From RPQK01 sp041946865 (lineage in GTDB: Bacteria; Acidobacteriota; UBA6911; RPQK01), in the NCBI GenBank assembly GCA_041946865.1, contig JBHGBF010000317.1:1-5088 (forward strand): DNA of 5,088 bases. Direction: 5' to 3'. The notes beneath the pieces are model-generated. The model saw only the letters and a list, made by a program, of their open reading frames with translations. It was not told where the DNA came from and made no database searches. Numbering within the stretch: position 1 is the stretch's first letter; each line of letters opens with the position of its first letter. Below are positions 1-5,088 of this stretch, one piece after another. A program made the position numbers and the translations under genes.

Positions 1-132
1 TCGCTTTAAGCCCGAAGGCCCCCTCAGAACTCTATTTCAACTACCCCTCCGGAAATGTCCGCATCTGTCGGAAAAGATTCGCGCTGTCATTCGGAACAAA
101 TCAACCCTGCGGAGAGGAGGACGGGTTTGTGC
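1..132. other. Intergenic stretch, no supported gene
   Basis: I see no convincing coding region on either strand here. Short open frames run through it, but none shows a family motif. The GTG at 129 follows a GGAGAGGAGG run, yet its product reads as a translation of the repeats and of the antisense of the Cys-rich gene. No clear promoter or tRNA is visible. Confidence 0.5.
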
Positions 133-138
133 GCTCCC

Positions 139-258
139 GGGAGCCCCAGCCCTTTTTTGCCGGGCGGCACGGGCCTTGTCCGGTCACGGGAGGAGTGCCG
201 AAGGGCACGTCACAGGCAGGAGCCGGAGCGCCATCCTGCAAAAAAGGCGGGCGCTCCC
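139..258. repeat. Pair of inverted T6-containing modules
   Basis: The plus-strand stretch 139-160 (GGGAGCCCCAGCCCTTTTTT then GC) resembles the minus-strand stretch 258-238 (GGGAGCGCCCGCCTTTTTT then GC). They match at about 19 of 22 positions with one gap. The two face each other across 161-237 and overlap the palindrome GCTCCCGGGAGC (133-144) on one side and the long hairpin on the other. This could be a small mobile or REP-type element, or a pair of opposed weak terminators. Confidence 0.35.
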
Positions 259-266
259 GGCTCCTG
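217..266. repeat. Long inverted repeat after the operon (possible terminator hairpin)
   Basis: CAGGAGCCGGAGCGCC (217-232) pairs with 250-266 over 16 bp with a single bulged base, around a 17-nt loop. In minus-strand RNA the hairpin would begin seven nucleotides after the stop of the Cys-rich gene, a good place for a 3' end. It is not a standard intrinsic terminator because the six-T run lies in the loop (240-245) and not after the stem. It could protect the mRNA 3' end, act as a weak terminator or be a REP-like palindrome. Confidence 0.55.
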
Positions 267-272
267 TCCGGG

Positions 273-488
273 CTAGAACGCTTCGTGACAGCTGCGGCCG
301 GGGCGGCAACTCTCGCGGTCGGCGACTTTGCCATCCGGCCCCAGGCAAGTCATGGTGTGGTTGCACCAGCAGTAGATATCGTTACCGCCCGGTATCGTCG
401 GATCGGGAGCTTCGATTGCCCCGACGAACATGCCCTTCCAACGGAGCCGGCGGCAGACCTCTGTTCTTGATTCAGTCGTTGTCGACAT
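273..488 (-). CDS. Small Cys-rich protein of unknown function, last gene of the operon
   Basis: A 71-residue protein that I do not recognise as a named family. The start is ATG 488, two bases after the FAD-subunit stop and behind a well-placed GGAGGT; a TTG at 494 in the same frame is less likely. It contains six cysteines: C12, C40, C42, C48, C61 and C67. Five fall in the C-terminal half in the pattern C-x-C-x5-C-x12-C-x5-C, with H44 and H68 beside them. The core reads YCWCNHTMTCLGPDG and then DRESCRPGRSCHE. There is no signal peptide or membrane segment. Spacing and coupling point to a role with the molybdenum hydroxylase. A metal or iron-sulfur binding accessory protein, an electron-transfer partner or an assembly factor would all fit, but none is shown. 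The ordered Cys/His spacing, the Gly-Pro-Asp-Gly turn and the ribosome site argue that it is not a chance frame. Homologue searches beside other xanthine dehydrogenase operons would decide. Confidence 0.72.
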   Translation of the reverse strand: MSTTTESRTEVCRRLRWKGMFVGAIEAPDPTIPGGNDIYCWCNHTMTCLGPDGKVADRESCRPGRSCHEAF

Positions 489-490
489 AA

Positions 491-1477
491 TCAAACCTCC
501 ATTCCGGCGGCTCGCAGGATGGCTCTTTTGACGGCAACCCGAGCCAGGCGGACTTTGTAAGCGTTCCGGCTGAGAGCTTTCGCTGCCTTCACGGCTGCTT
601 CGCCAACCTGGTCAGCCAGAGTCTCAGTGACGGTTTTTCCTGCCAGGAGCTTCTCCGCCTCGGGAGCAGCCCAGGGGACGGGGGCGACGTGTCCCAGGAC
701 CAGGCGCGCTTTCTTCACTGTCTTCCCGTCCATTTCGAGCGCGGCTGCGGCAGCCGCCAGAGGCCAATCCAGCGCTTCTCTCTGGCGTACCTCGTAGGTG
801 GCGTTGCGCACGCGAGTGGCGGGAGGAACGAGGATTTCAGTGAGGATCTCGTTCGGCGCCAGCGTGTGTTCCTTCTCGCCCTCTTTGGTCGGAGTTCGGA
901 AAAGCTCGGCCAACGGGAGCTCGCGATTGCCTTTCGGGCCGGCGATGCGGACCGTAGCACCCAAGACGATCAAGGCCGGAGCAAAGCTCGAGGCGTTGAC
1001 AAAGTACGCCGGCCCCGAGTTGCCGAGGATGGCGTGATAGCGGTTGTCGCCTTCCGTCACCATCGATTTCCCGTTTTGCATGGCCAGCAGCCCGTAGCCG
1101 CTCCTGTAATACCAGCAGCGTGGGCGTTGGAGGACGTCTCCCCCTACGGTGCCGACGCTGTGGATCTGTGGGCTCCTCACACCGTCGGCCGCCTGAATCA
1201 AGGAAGGATATTCCTGCCTGACCTTGCTGTTCCGCATCAGCTCGTCAAGGGTGACCATGGCGCCGATCCGGAGTCCCTTCTTGGCGTTGTAAGTGATGCC
1301 CTGCAGCTCTTTGATCGACTTGAGGTTGACAAGTCGTTTGGGAGTTTCCACCGAGTCTTTCATCAGGCTGAGCAGGTCGGTTCCACCGGCCAAAGCGGCC
1401 GCCGAACCTCCTTCTACGGCAAGCGCCTTGACCGCGTCACTCACGGTCGTTGGATTCACGTATTCGAAGGCTCGCAT
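491..1477 (-). CDS. FAD-binding medium subunit (CoxM/PaoB-like), lacking most [4Fe-4S] cysteines
   Basis: The 328-residue FAD subunit, which receives electrons from the [2Fe-2S] clusters and hands them to an external acceptor. The PCMH-type FAD domain shows the two usual flavin loops: AGGTDLLSLMKD (30-41) and SPQIHSVGTVGGDVLQ (102-117). The second usually reads IRNxGTIGGN, so N is replaced by D at residue 114. The C-terminal CO dehydrogenase flavoprotein-type domain runs from about residue 215 (LVPPATR). A PaoB-like insertion starts at LQRPRCWYYRSG (116-127). In relatives with a [4Fe-4S] cluster this region has four cysteines, but here only C121 remains, and the stretch to GNSGPAYFV (152-160) has none. 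The cluster is therefore probably absent. Its ATG shares one base with the large-subunit stop, and its last codons form part of the ribosome site of the next gene. The order small-large-FAD differs from E. coli paoABC. Confidence 0.93.
   Translation of the reverse strand: MRAFEYVNPTTVSDAVKALAVEGGSAAALAGGTDLLSLMKDSVETPKRLVNLKSIKELQGITYNAKKGLRIGAMVTLDELMRNSKVRQEYPSLIQAADGVRSPQIHSVGTVGGDVLQRPRCWYYRSGYGLLAMQNGKSMVTEGDNRYHAILGNSGPAYFVNASSFAPALIVLGATVRIAGPKGNRELPLAELFRTPTKEGEKEHTLAPNEILTEILVPPATRVRNATYEVRQREALDWPLAAAAAALEMDGKTVKKARLVLGHVAPVPWAAPEAEKLLAGKTVTETLADQVGEAAVKAAKALSRNAYKVRLARVAVKRAILRAAGMEV
495..500 (-). promoter_or_regulatory. Shine-Dalgarno of the small Cys-rich gene
   Basis: GGAGGT stands six bases before the ATG at 488. 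It is made from the last codons of the FAD subunit (Met-Glu-Val-stop), so termination of one gene places ribosomes at the start of the next. This is the main evidence that the short downstream frame is a real gene. Confidence 0.7.
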
Positions 1478-3600
1478 CAGGACACCCCTCCTTTCTCGAG
1501 AGCCGCCAGCACCCGGTCAGGAGTTAACGGGAGGTGAGACACCCGAACCCCGGTTGCGTTTGCGACCGCATTGGAGATTGCGGCGCCCGGTGAGATCACG
1601 GGGGGTTCACCGAGGCCGATAACGCCGCGCTTGTCGTGTTCCGGTCCCGTGATCATGTGAACGACCAGTTCCCCAATGTCGCCGATTCCCGCCAGCTTGT
1701 AGAAATCCATGTTGGCATTGAGCATCCGTCCGGTGACCGGGTCGATGATTTTCTCCTCGGTCAGGGCATAGGTGATACCCATGATCATGGCCCCGTAGCA
1801 CTGGCTCTCGGCCGTTTTCAGGTTGATGATCAAGCCGCAGTCCTGGACCGCGACCATTTTCTGCATTTTCACTATGCCAGTGTCCAGGTCTACGGTCACC
1901 TCGGCCATCTGAACGCCGCCGACTCCCTGGTCGATCAGTTTCCCCGGCCCCGGATTCTGGCCGCGGACGGTGAGCGGAGCCGTGCCGACCCGCGCTGCCG
2001 CCTGTTTCCACGGCATGCTCTTAGCCGGGTTGCCTTTGACCCGGATGGCACCCTGCTCCGCCTCCAGCTGATCCGGAGAAACGCCCAGATCCGGCGCGAC
2101 TTTGGCGAACAGCTGTTCCAGAGCGTTCAGGGCCGCGCGCCGCGTCGACGCGCTGACTCCGCCGACGGTTGTGCTGCCGCCGGAGCCGCCGGACGGTGGA
2201 TAGATGGTGTCTCCTATCGAGACTTTGACAGCCTCCAAGGGGAGCCCGAGCGTCTCGGCGAGCACGATCCCGATCACAGTCCGCGTGCCGGTTCCGAGGT
2301 CCTGGCTTCCCAGCCTGGCTTCGACTGAGCCGTCGGGGTAGATCGAAACTTCACAGTTGCTCTGATGGCCGAGTCCGCCCCAGGTGTGCATCGACAGCCC
2401 GAGACCGCGGCGTACGCGTCCCTGACCCTGGCCGCGCGGGTGCCATTTCTTTTTCCACTCGATCAGCTCGGCCGCCTTCTGAAGCTCTTCCCGGTAGACC
2501 GCCGGCCTCTGCGTCAAAGCGGCGTTCTTCATAAAGAAGTCGAGCGGGTCCATCTTGAGCGCAGCCGCGAGGTCATCCAGGGCGGTCAGTGTCAGGAAAC
2601 AGGCCTGCGGGTGATTGGGAGCCCGCCAGGCCCGCGAGCTGGCCATGTTCGTGGGCACGGAAATGTGCTGGTGCCGCCGGTTAGGCGGCTGAATGACATA
2701 GGGAAGCGGCGGAGTGCCGGTCCCCTGCAGGCCACCCGATCCCCAGGACTTGGAAGACCAGTAGGTGATGGTCCCGTCCGCAGCCGCGCCGACCTCGATT
2801 TCAGCGTACGAGCTCGGCCGGTCGCCGGCGATCGTGAGCTCGGGTTCGCGTTCGAGCATCCACTTGACGGGGGCTTTTGTCTCTTTGGCCAGCCTGGCGC
2901 ACTCGATGCCCCACCGATCGACATTGAACTTGCTGCCGAAACCGCCCCCCATGTAGTTGGTGTGCGACCGGACGTTCGCTGCCGGGATACCGACGCCCTG
3001 GGCAAATTCGCCGGGCATGCTCGAGACTGCCTGCGTGGTGCTCCAAGTCTCCAAGTGTTGATCATCGGTCCATTCACAGACGTGACCGTGGGCTTCCATG
3101 CAGCAGTGAGAGATGGTGGGAATGCCGTAGTACCCCTTGCTGGTGACGGCGGCCGCCGCTTTGGCAGCGTCCGGATCGCCGGTTGTCGACTGCTGGGCCG
3201 GCCTGGCATTCGGAGCTTTTTCTCCCGCCTCTCCGTTAACGAAATGGGGCAGGACCTCGTATTCGACCTTAATCGCCCTCACCCCGTCTTCGGCCGCTTC
3301 CTCGCTGGTCGCCGCCACCGCGGCGATTTGGTCGAGCGCCCACTGGATTTCGGTCCCGACATTCTGGATGATGCGAACGGCTTTGACACCCGGCACCTTC
3401 TCGGCAGCGCTGGTGTCGAGCTTCGTGATGCGGGCATGGGCGTGCGGGCAGTAAAGCGTACGGGCGAACAGCATGCCTGGCCGGTTGATATCGTAGGCGT
3501 ACCTCGCAGTGCCCGTGACCTTGGCGGGTCCATCCAAACGGGAGATCCTTTTACCGATCAGATCCCGATCGTTCGTCTCAGGCCATTTGTACTCAGGCAT
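1477..3600 (-). CDS. Molybdopterin-binding large (catalytic) subunit, xanthine dehydrogenase/aldehyde oxidase family
   Basis: The 707-residue catalytic subunit that binds the molybdenum cofactor and hydroxylates the substrate, typically an aldehyde or N-heterocycle, using water-derived oxygen. The N-terminal alpha/beta-hammerhead domain begins with RLDGPAKVTGTARYAYD (residues 21-37). The Mo-binding domain shows GGGFGSK (218-224), an arginine-rich RAWRAPNHPQ loop (323-332), GSQDLGTGT (431-439) and a glycine-rich GGSGGSTTVGG segment (471-481). The catalytic base is E665 in GLGEPPV, where the family has its invariant Glu. All core motifs are intact and the length is normal for the three-subunit type. 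The hammerhead domain is short: the usual stretch before AAVAATSEEA is reduced, as I recall for some relatives. It has no signal peptide and probably rides with the Tat-bearing small subunit. The gene overlaps the small-subunit gene by 8 nt and its TGA shares one base with the ATG of the FAD subunit, so translation is coupled. The protein resembles PaoC (YagR) in architecture; the substrate remains open. Confidence 0.95.
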   Translation of the reverse strand: MPEYKWPETNDRDLIGKRISRLDGPAKVTGTARYAYDINRPGMLFARTLYCPHAHARITKLDTSAAEKVPGVKAVRIIQNVGTEIQWALDQIAAVAATSEEAAEDGVRAIKVEYEVLPHFVNGEAGEKAPNARPAQQSTTGDPDAAKAAAAVTSKGYYGIPTISHCCMEAHGHVCEWTDDQHLETWSTTQAVSSMPGEFAQGVGIPAANVRSHTNYMGGGFGSKFNVDRWGIECARLAKETKAPVKWMLEREPELTIAGDRPSSYAEIEVGAAADGTITYWSSKSWGSGGLQGTGTPPLPYVIQPPNRRHQHISVPTNMASSRAWRAPNHPQACFLTLTALDDLAAALKMDPLDFFMKNAALTQRPAVYREELQKAAELIEWKKKWHPRGQGQGRVRRGLGLSMHTWGGLGHQSNCEVSIYPDGSVEARLGSQDLGTGTRTVIGIVLAETLGLPLEAVKVSIGDTIYPPSGGSGGSTTVGGVSASTRRAALNALEQLFAKVAPDLGVSPDQLEAEQGAIRVKGNPAKSMPWKQAAARVGTAPLTVRGQNPGPGKLIDQGVGGVQMAEVTVDLDTGIVKMQKMVAVQDCGLIINLKTAESQCYGAMIMGITYALTEEKIIDPVTGRMLNANMDFYKLAGIGDIGELVVHMITGPEHDKRGVIGLGEPPVISPGAAISNAVANATGVRVSHLPLTPDRVLAALEKGGVS
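1487..1492 (-). promoter_or_regulatory. Shine-Dalgarno of the FAD subunit
   Basis: AGGAGG, continuing as AGGAGGGG, lies 7-9 bases before the ATG at 1477, inside the 3' end of the large-subunit gene. It supports the TGATG start-stop junction. Confidence 0.8.
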
Positions 3601-4222
3601 TGGAGCCTCCTTTCCCCGCGTTGACGGCCAGGAGCGCCGCGCGAATACCGGCATAGGTTCCGCAGCGGCAGAGATTACCGCCCAAGCCTTTCTCAATCTG
3701 CTCTCGTGTGGGGCGTGGATTCCGGTCGAGGAACGCCTTGGAGGCCACGACAAAGCCGGGGGTGCAGAAACCGCACTGCTGGGCGTCGTGCTCGACAAAA
3801 GCGGCCTGAATTGGATGCAGTTTCTCGGGTGTCCCCAGGGATTCGATCGTCTCGACCTTCTTCCCTTGCGCCTCGATCGCCAGTATCTGGCAGGCGTATA
3901 CCGGCTTGCCGTCCATCAGGACGGTGCAGGCGCCGCACGTTCCTCGGTCGCACACTTTCTTGGCGCCAGTCAAATCCAGGTGGTTGCGCAGAGCATCGAG
4001 CAGCGTCACTCGCGGTTCCAACTCGAGCCGGTGGCTCTTGCCGTTGATCTGCAAGGTCATAGCCACGGGGCCCGGTCCCAGGACCTGCACTCCCGCCGCG
4101 CCCTGCGCTCCTTCGGCGACAGTGGAGGACAGCAGACCTGTGGACAAGGCGCCAGCCGCGCTTCCCCGGATAAAATCCCGACGCGAAAATCCCGAGGACC
4201 CGGCCTTCTTGTCTTTCGCCAT
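3593..4222 (-). CDS. Tat-exported (2Fe-2S) small subunit of xanthine dehydrogenase/aldehyde oxidase family enzyme
   Basis: The 209-residue iron-sulfur subunit of a molybdenum hydroxylase; it passes electrons from the Mo-cofactor in the large subunit towards FAD. The N-terminus carries a twin-arginine signal, SRRDFIRG at residues 13-20, followed by a hydrophobic stretch to about residue 36. The folded complex is thus expected to be exported, with the large and FAD subunits travelling as passengers because they have no signal of their own. A plant-type [2Fe-2S] domain follows from about residue 55, with ligands C91, C96, C99 and C111 (CDRGTCGAC, then YAC). The C-terminal helical [2Fe-2S] domain has C150 and C153 (QCGFCTPG) plus C185 and C187 (NLCRCGTY). 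All eight ligands are intact. The arrangement resembles E. coli PaoA (YagT), which also has a Tat signal. It is the first gene of the operon and overlaps the large-subunit gene by 8 nt. Subunit identity is secure; the substrate is not known. Confidence 0.95.
   Translation of the reverse strand: MAKDKKAGSSGFSRRDFIRGSAAGALSTGLLSSTVAEGAQGAAGVQVLGPGPVAMTLQINGKSHRLELEPRVTLLDALRNHLDLTGAKKVCDRGTCGACTVLMDGKPVYACQILAIEAQGKKVETIESLGTPEKLHPIQAAFVEHDAQQCGFCTPGFVVASKAFLDRNPRPTREQIEKGLGGNLCRCGTYAGIRAALLAVNAGKGGSNA
3606..3611 (-). promoter_or_regulatory. Shine-Dalgarno that fixes the large-subunit start
   Basis: AGGAGG lies five bases before the ATG at 3600 and inside the last codons of the small-subunit gene. 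It shows that the large subunit starts at 3600. The same frame is open further upstream, to 3798, but that stretch overlaps the small-subunit gene and carries no family similarity. Confidence 0.88.
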
Positions 4223-4226
4223 AGTA

Positions 4227-4232
4227 CCTCCT
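4227..4232 (-). promoter_or_regulatory. Shine-Dalgarno that fixes the small-subunit start
   Basis: A perfect AGGAGG stands four bases before the ATG at 4222. The alternative ATG seven codons upstream (4243) has no purine-rich site, and in that reading this AGGAGG would be coding. The 4222 start is therefore preferred. Confidence 0.85.
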
Positions 4233-4266
4233 TTTTGAGTCATTCGCTTGAGTTTGAATGCGTTCT

Positions 4267-4295
4267 AATATATTCCGCTGGCAGGGAATGAACAA
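4267..4295 (-). promoter_or_regulatory. sigma70-like promoter of the molybdenum hydroxylase operon
   Basis: Read on the minus strand, TTGTTC (4290-4295) and TATATT (4267-4272) are separated by exactly 17 bases. The -10 box matches the consensus at 5 of 6 positions; the -35 box matches only in its TTG. Transcription would begin near 4260, giving a leader of about 38 nt before the small-subunit ATG at 4222. It is the most AT-rich spot in the 88-bp gap between the VOC gene and the operon. Predicted by eye only. Confidence 0.55.
4272..4289. repeat. inverted repeat in promoter spacer (possible operator)
   Basis: ATTCC (4272-4276) and GGAAT (4285-4289) form 5-bp inverted arms around an 8-base centre. 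The element fills the space between the predicted -35 and -10 boxes, where a dimeric repressor or activator could act. Arms this short can arise by chance, and no regulator gene is present in the window. Confidence 0.25.
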
Positions 4296-4310
4296 GAGCA
4301 GTACTGGCTA

Positions 4311-4709
4311 TCAACGGATTACAAGATCGACCGGCGTCGGCAGCTCATACCAGATCTCAACTTCGTAACCGTCCGGGTCCCTGAAGAAGAGATAGGGCTC
4401 TCCGGGGCAAAACTCGCCCCGGCTCGTAATCTGGCCGCCGGCGGCAGTTACCGCCTGGGCTGCGATCTCAATGTCGCCGGGATGGAGCAGGCGGAAACCG
4501 ACGTGCAAAACGCCCCCTTTTCGACCGGCATGGGCCTCATCTCGTTCAAACACAAGCACATCGCGACACCCGGGCGTCTGGACTGGAACAAAATCAGGCT
4601 GATCAAAGACGACGACTGCTCCGAACACCGCCGCGTAGAAAGAGGCGGAACGATGCGGATCTCGAACTGCCAGCGCGCAGTGGGTCAGCCCGTAGGTCTT
4701 GACGGTCAT
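4311..4709 (-). CDS. VOC (glyoxalase/bleomycin resistance/dioxygenase) family protein
   Basis: A 132-residue single-domain protein of the vicinal oxygen chelate superfamily, built from two beta-alpha-beta-beta-beta modules. Members bind a divalent metal and act as glyoxalases, fosfomycin or bleomycin resistance proteins, epimerases or ring-cleaving dioxygenases. Likely metal ligands are visible: H10 in LTHCALAV, H69 in VLHVGF and E118 in the DPDGYEVEIW signature. The phrase PYLFFRDPDGYEVEIW is the classic C-terminal VOC strand. The second module begins near GVLHVGF and includes an AVTAAGGQI helix-turn. I chose the ATG at 4709, preceded by a modest GGTGA four bases upstream and a typical distance before the first strand. 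A TTG ten codons upstream (4739) is possible but lies in a palindrome and adds unconserved residues. Length is normal for the family. Substrate is unknown. It could be cotranscribed with the upstream methyltransferase, whereas the downstream oxidase operon seems to have its own promoter. Confidence 0.88.
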   Translation of the reverse strand: MTVKTYGLTHCALAVRDPHRSASFYAAVFGAVVVFDQPDFVPVQTPGCRDVLVFERDEAHAGRKGGVLHVGFRLLHPGDIEIAAQAVTAAGGQITSRGEFCPGEPYLFFRDPDGYEVEIWYELPTPVDLVIR

Positions 4710-4768
4710 ATCTTCACCGACTCCCTGCGAATTTCGCAAAAGCCATTGCCACCGAATTCAGGGTGTGC

Positions 4769-5088
4769 TCAGTAAACAAAGGGGATCAGCTTGTGTACAC
4801 GCCGCTGATAATCTCGATATTCTGGAAACCTCTCGGCCAGCCACTGTTCTTCCCGCTTCGACTTCCTGTCGAGAAGAATCAGGATGAGAGATGCGTACAG
4901 CAGCGCAAGCCAACCCTGAACTACGAGTGCCCAACCGTAGGCGAGAGCGATGCCCCCAGTGTATATCGGGTGGCGCACCATGCGATAGGGACCGGTTTGG
5001 CTCCGAAAGCGACACAGAGCCGCAAGCGCAGCGCCTTTGCGGACCGTCAGCGGACGGGAAGCGCGTCGGGTGCGTGCCTTCAGTACGA
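4769..5088 (-). CDS. ICMT/PEMT-type membrane methyltransferase, C-terminal part (5' end outside window)
   Basis: This is the C-terminal part of a membrane-bound methyltransferase of the isoprenylcysteine carboxyl methyltransferase / phospholipid methyltransferase type. Family members use S-adenosylmethionine at the membrane. The diagnostic motif GPYRMVRHPIYTGG is present. It is followed by a hydrophobic stretch that probably forms one or two membrane segments (GIALAYGWALVV, then WLALLYASLILILL), then the charged REEQWLAERFPEYRDY block and a typical IPF ending. The reading frame stays open to the window edge, so the start lies beyond 5088. The in-frame ATG at 4981 sits inside the RHP motif, after the conserved GPYR, and is not the true start. 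The part before GPYR (KGAALAALCRFRSQT) matches the usual family pattern poorly and seems several residues longer than I expect, which could be a subfamily feature or a disruption. The substrate cannot be told; bacterial members are often unassigned. The next gene starts 59 nt downstream on the same strand. Confidence 0.8.
   Translation of the reverse strand, partial: VLKARTRRASRPLTVRKGAALAALCRFRSQTGPYRMVRHPIYTGGIALAYGWALVVQGWLALLYASLILILLDRKSKREEQWLAERFPEYRDYQRRVHKLIPFVY

Noticed and set aside
129..470. A plus-strand frame from GTG 129 behind a GGAGAGGAGG run
   Set aside because: The product runs through the inverted repeats and the antisense of the Cys-rich gene and shows no motif. The minus-strand frame has better start signals and an ordered Cys pattern.
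689..1537. A 282-codon plus-strand open frame
   Set aside because: Antisense to the FAD-subunit gene; composition is that of a shadow frame and no domain is visible.
2365..3624. A 419-codon plus-strand open frame
   Set aside because: It is antisense to the large-subunit gene, has no recognisable motif or good ribosome site, and is expected from GC-rich codon bias. The minus-strand frame carries all family motifs.
3509..4291. A 260-codon plus-strand open frame
   Set aside because: Antisense to the small-subunit gene, in which all eight cluster ligands are conserved; the plus-strand product has no family features.
4727..4760. A sigma54-like -24/-12 promoter (TGGCA...TTGC) on the minus strand before the VOC gene
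   Set aside because: The GG and GC dinucleotides are 11 bases apart where sigma54 promoters require 10, so the match is out of register.
4769..4981. Treating ATG 4981 as the start of a complete 70-residue protein
   Set aside because: The conserved GPYR of the GPYR-x-VRHP motif lies just upstream in the same frame, which stays open to the window edge. The gene is partial.
1..5088. CRISPR arrays, tRNA or rRNA genes, insertion sequences, riboswitches
   Set aside because: No regularly spaced repeats, no tRNA-like or rRNA-like sequence, no transposase motifs and no leader long enough for a known riboswitch were seen.

Overview
The window is GC-rich bacterial DNA (roughly 60 % by eye). Every gene I can support lies on the minus strand, so it reads from right to left. 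Tight gene spacing, TGATG-type overlaps and textbook AGGAGG ribosome sites mark it as bacterial. A Tat-exported three-subunit molybdenum hydroxylase with this type of FAD subunit suggests a soil bacterium, possibly Acidobacteriota or a similar phylum. That placement is an impression from protein style and was not tested.

Layout from right to left: (1) 4769-5088, the C-terminal end of an integral-membrane methyltransferase of the isoprenylcysteine carboxyl methyltransferase (ICMT)/PEMT type, cut by the window edge. (2) 4311-4709, a small glyoxalase-fold (VOC) metalloprotein. (3) 4223-4310, a short gap with a good sigma70-like promoter (TTGTTC, 17 bp, TATATT) and an inverted repeat in its spacer. 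(4) 273-4222, a compact four-gene operon: Tat-signal [2Fe-2S] small subunit, molybdopterin large subunit, FAD subunit, then a 71-residue cysteine-rich protein of unknown function. The junctions are an 8-nt overlap, a 1-nt overlap and a 2-nt gap. Each gene of the operon has its own strong Shine-Dalgarno sequence, and three of the four lie inside or across the end of the preceding gene. (5) 1-272, no supported gene, but an imperfect inverted-repeat structure just past the operon.

The first three operon products should assemble into a periplasmic xanthine dehydrogenase/aldehyde oxidase family enzyme. The large subunit carries the Mo-cofactor and the catalytic Glu, the small subunit carries two [2Fe-2S] clusters, and the medium subunit carries FAD. 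Architecturally it resembles E. coli PaoABC, but the order here is small-large-FAD rather than small-FAD-large. The FAD subunit also keeps only one of the cysteines that hold the [4Fe-4S] cluster in PaoB-like proteins. Substrate is not determinable from sequence; aldehydes or N-heterocycles are the family options. No XdhC/PaoD-type maturation factor is present in the window.

The least explained element is the small Cys-rich gene at 273-488. It is translationally coupled to the FAD subunit and has an ordered Cys/His pattern, so it is the best candidate for something undescribed.
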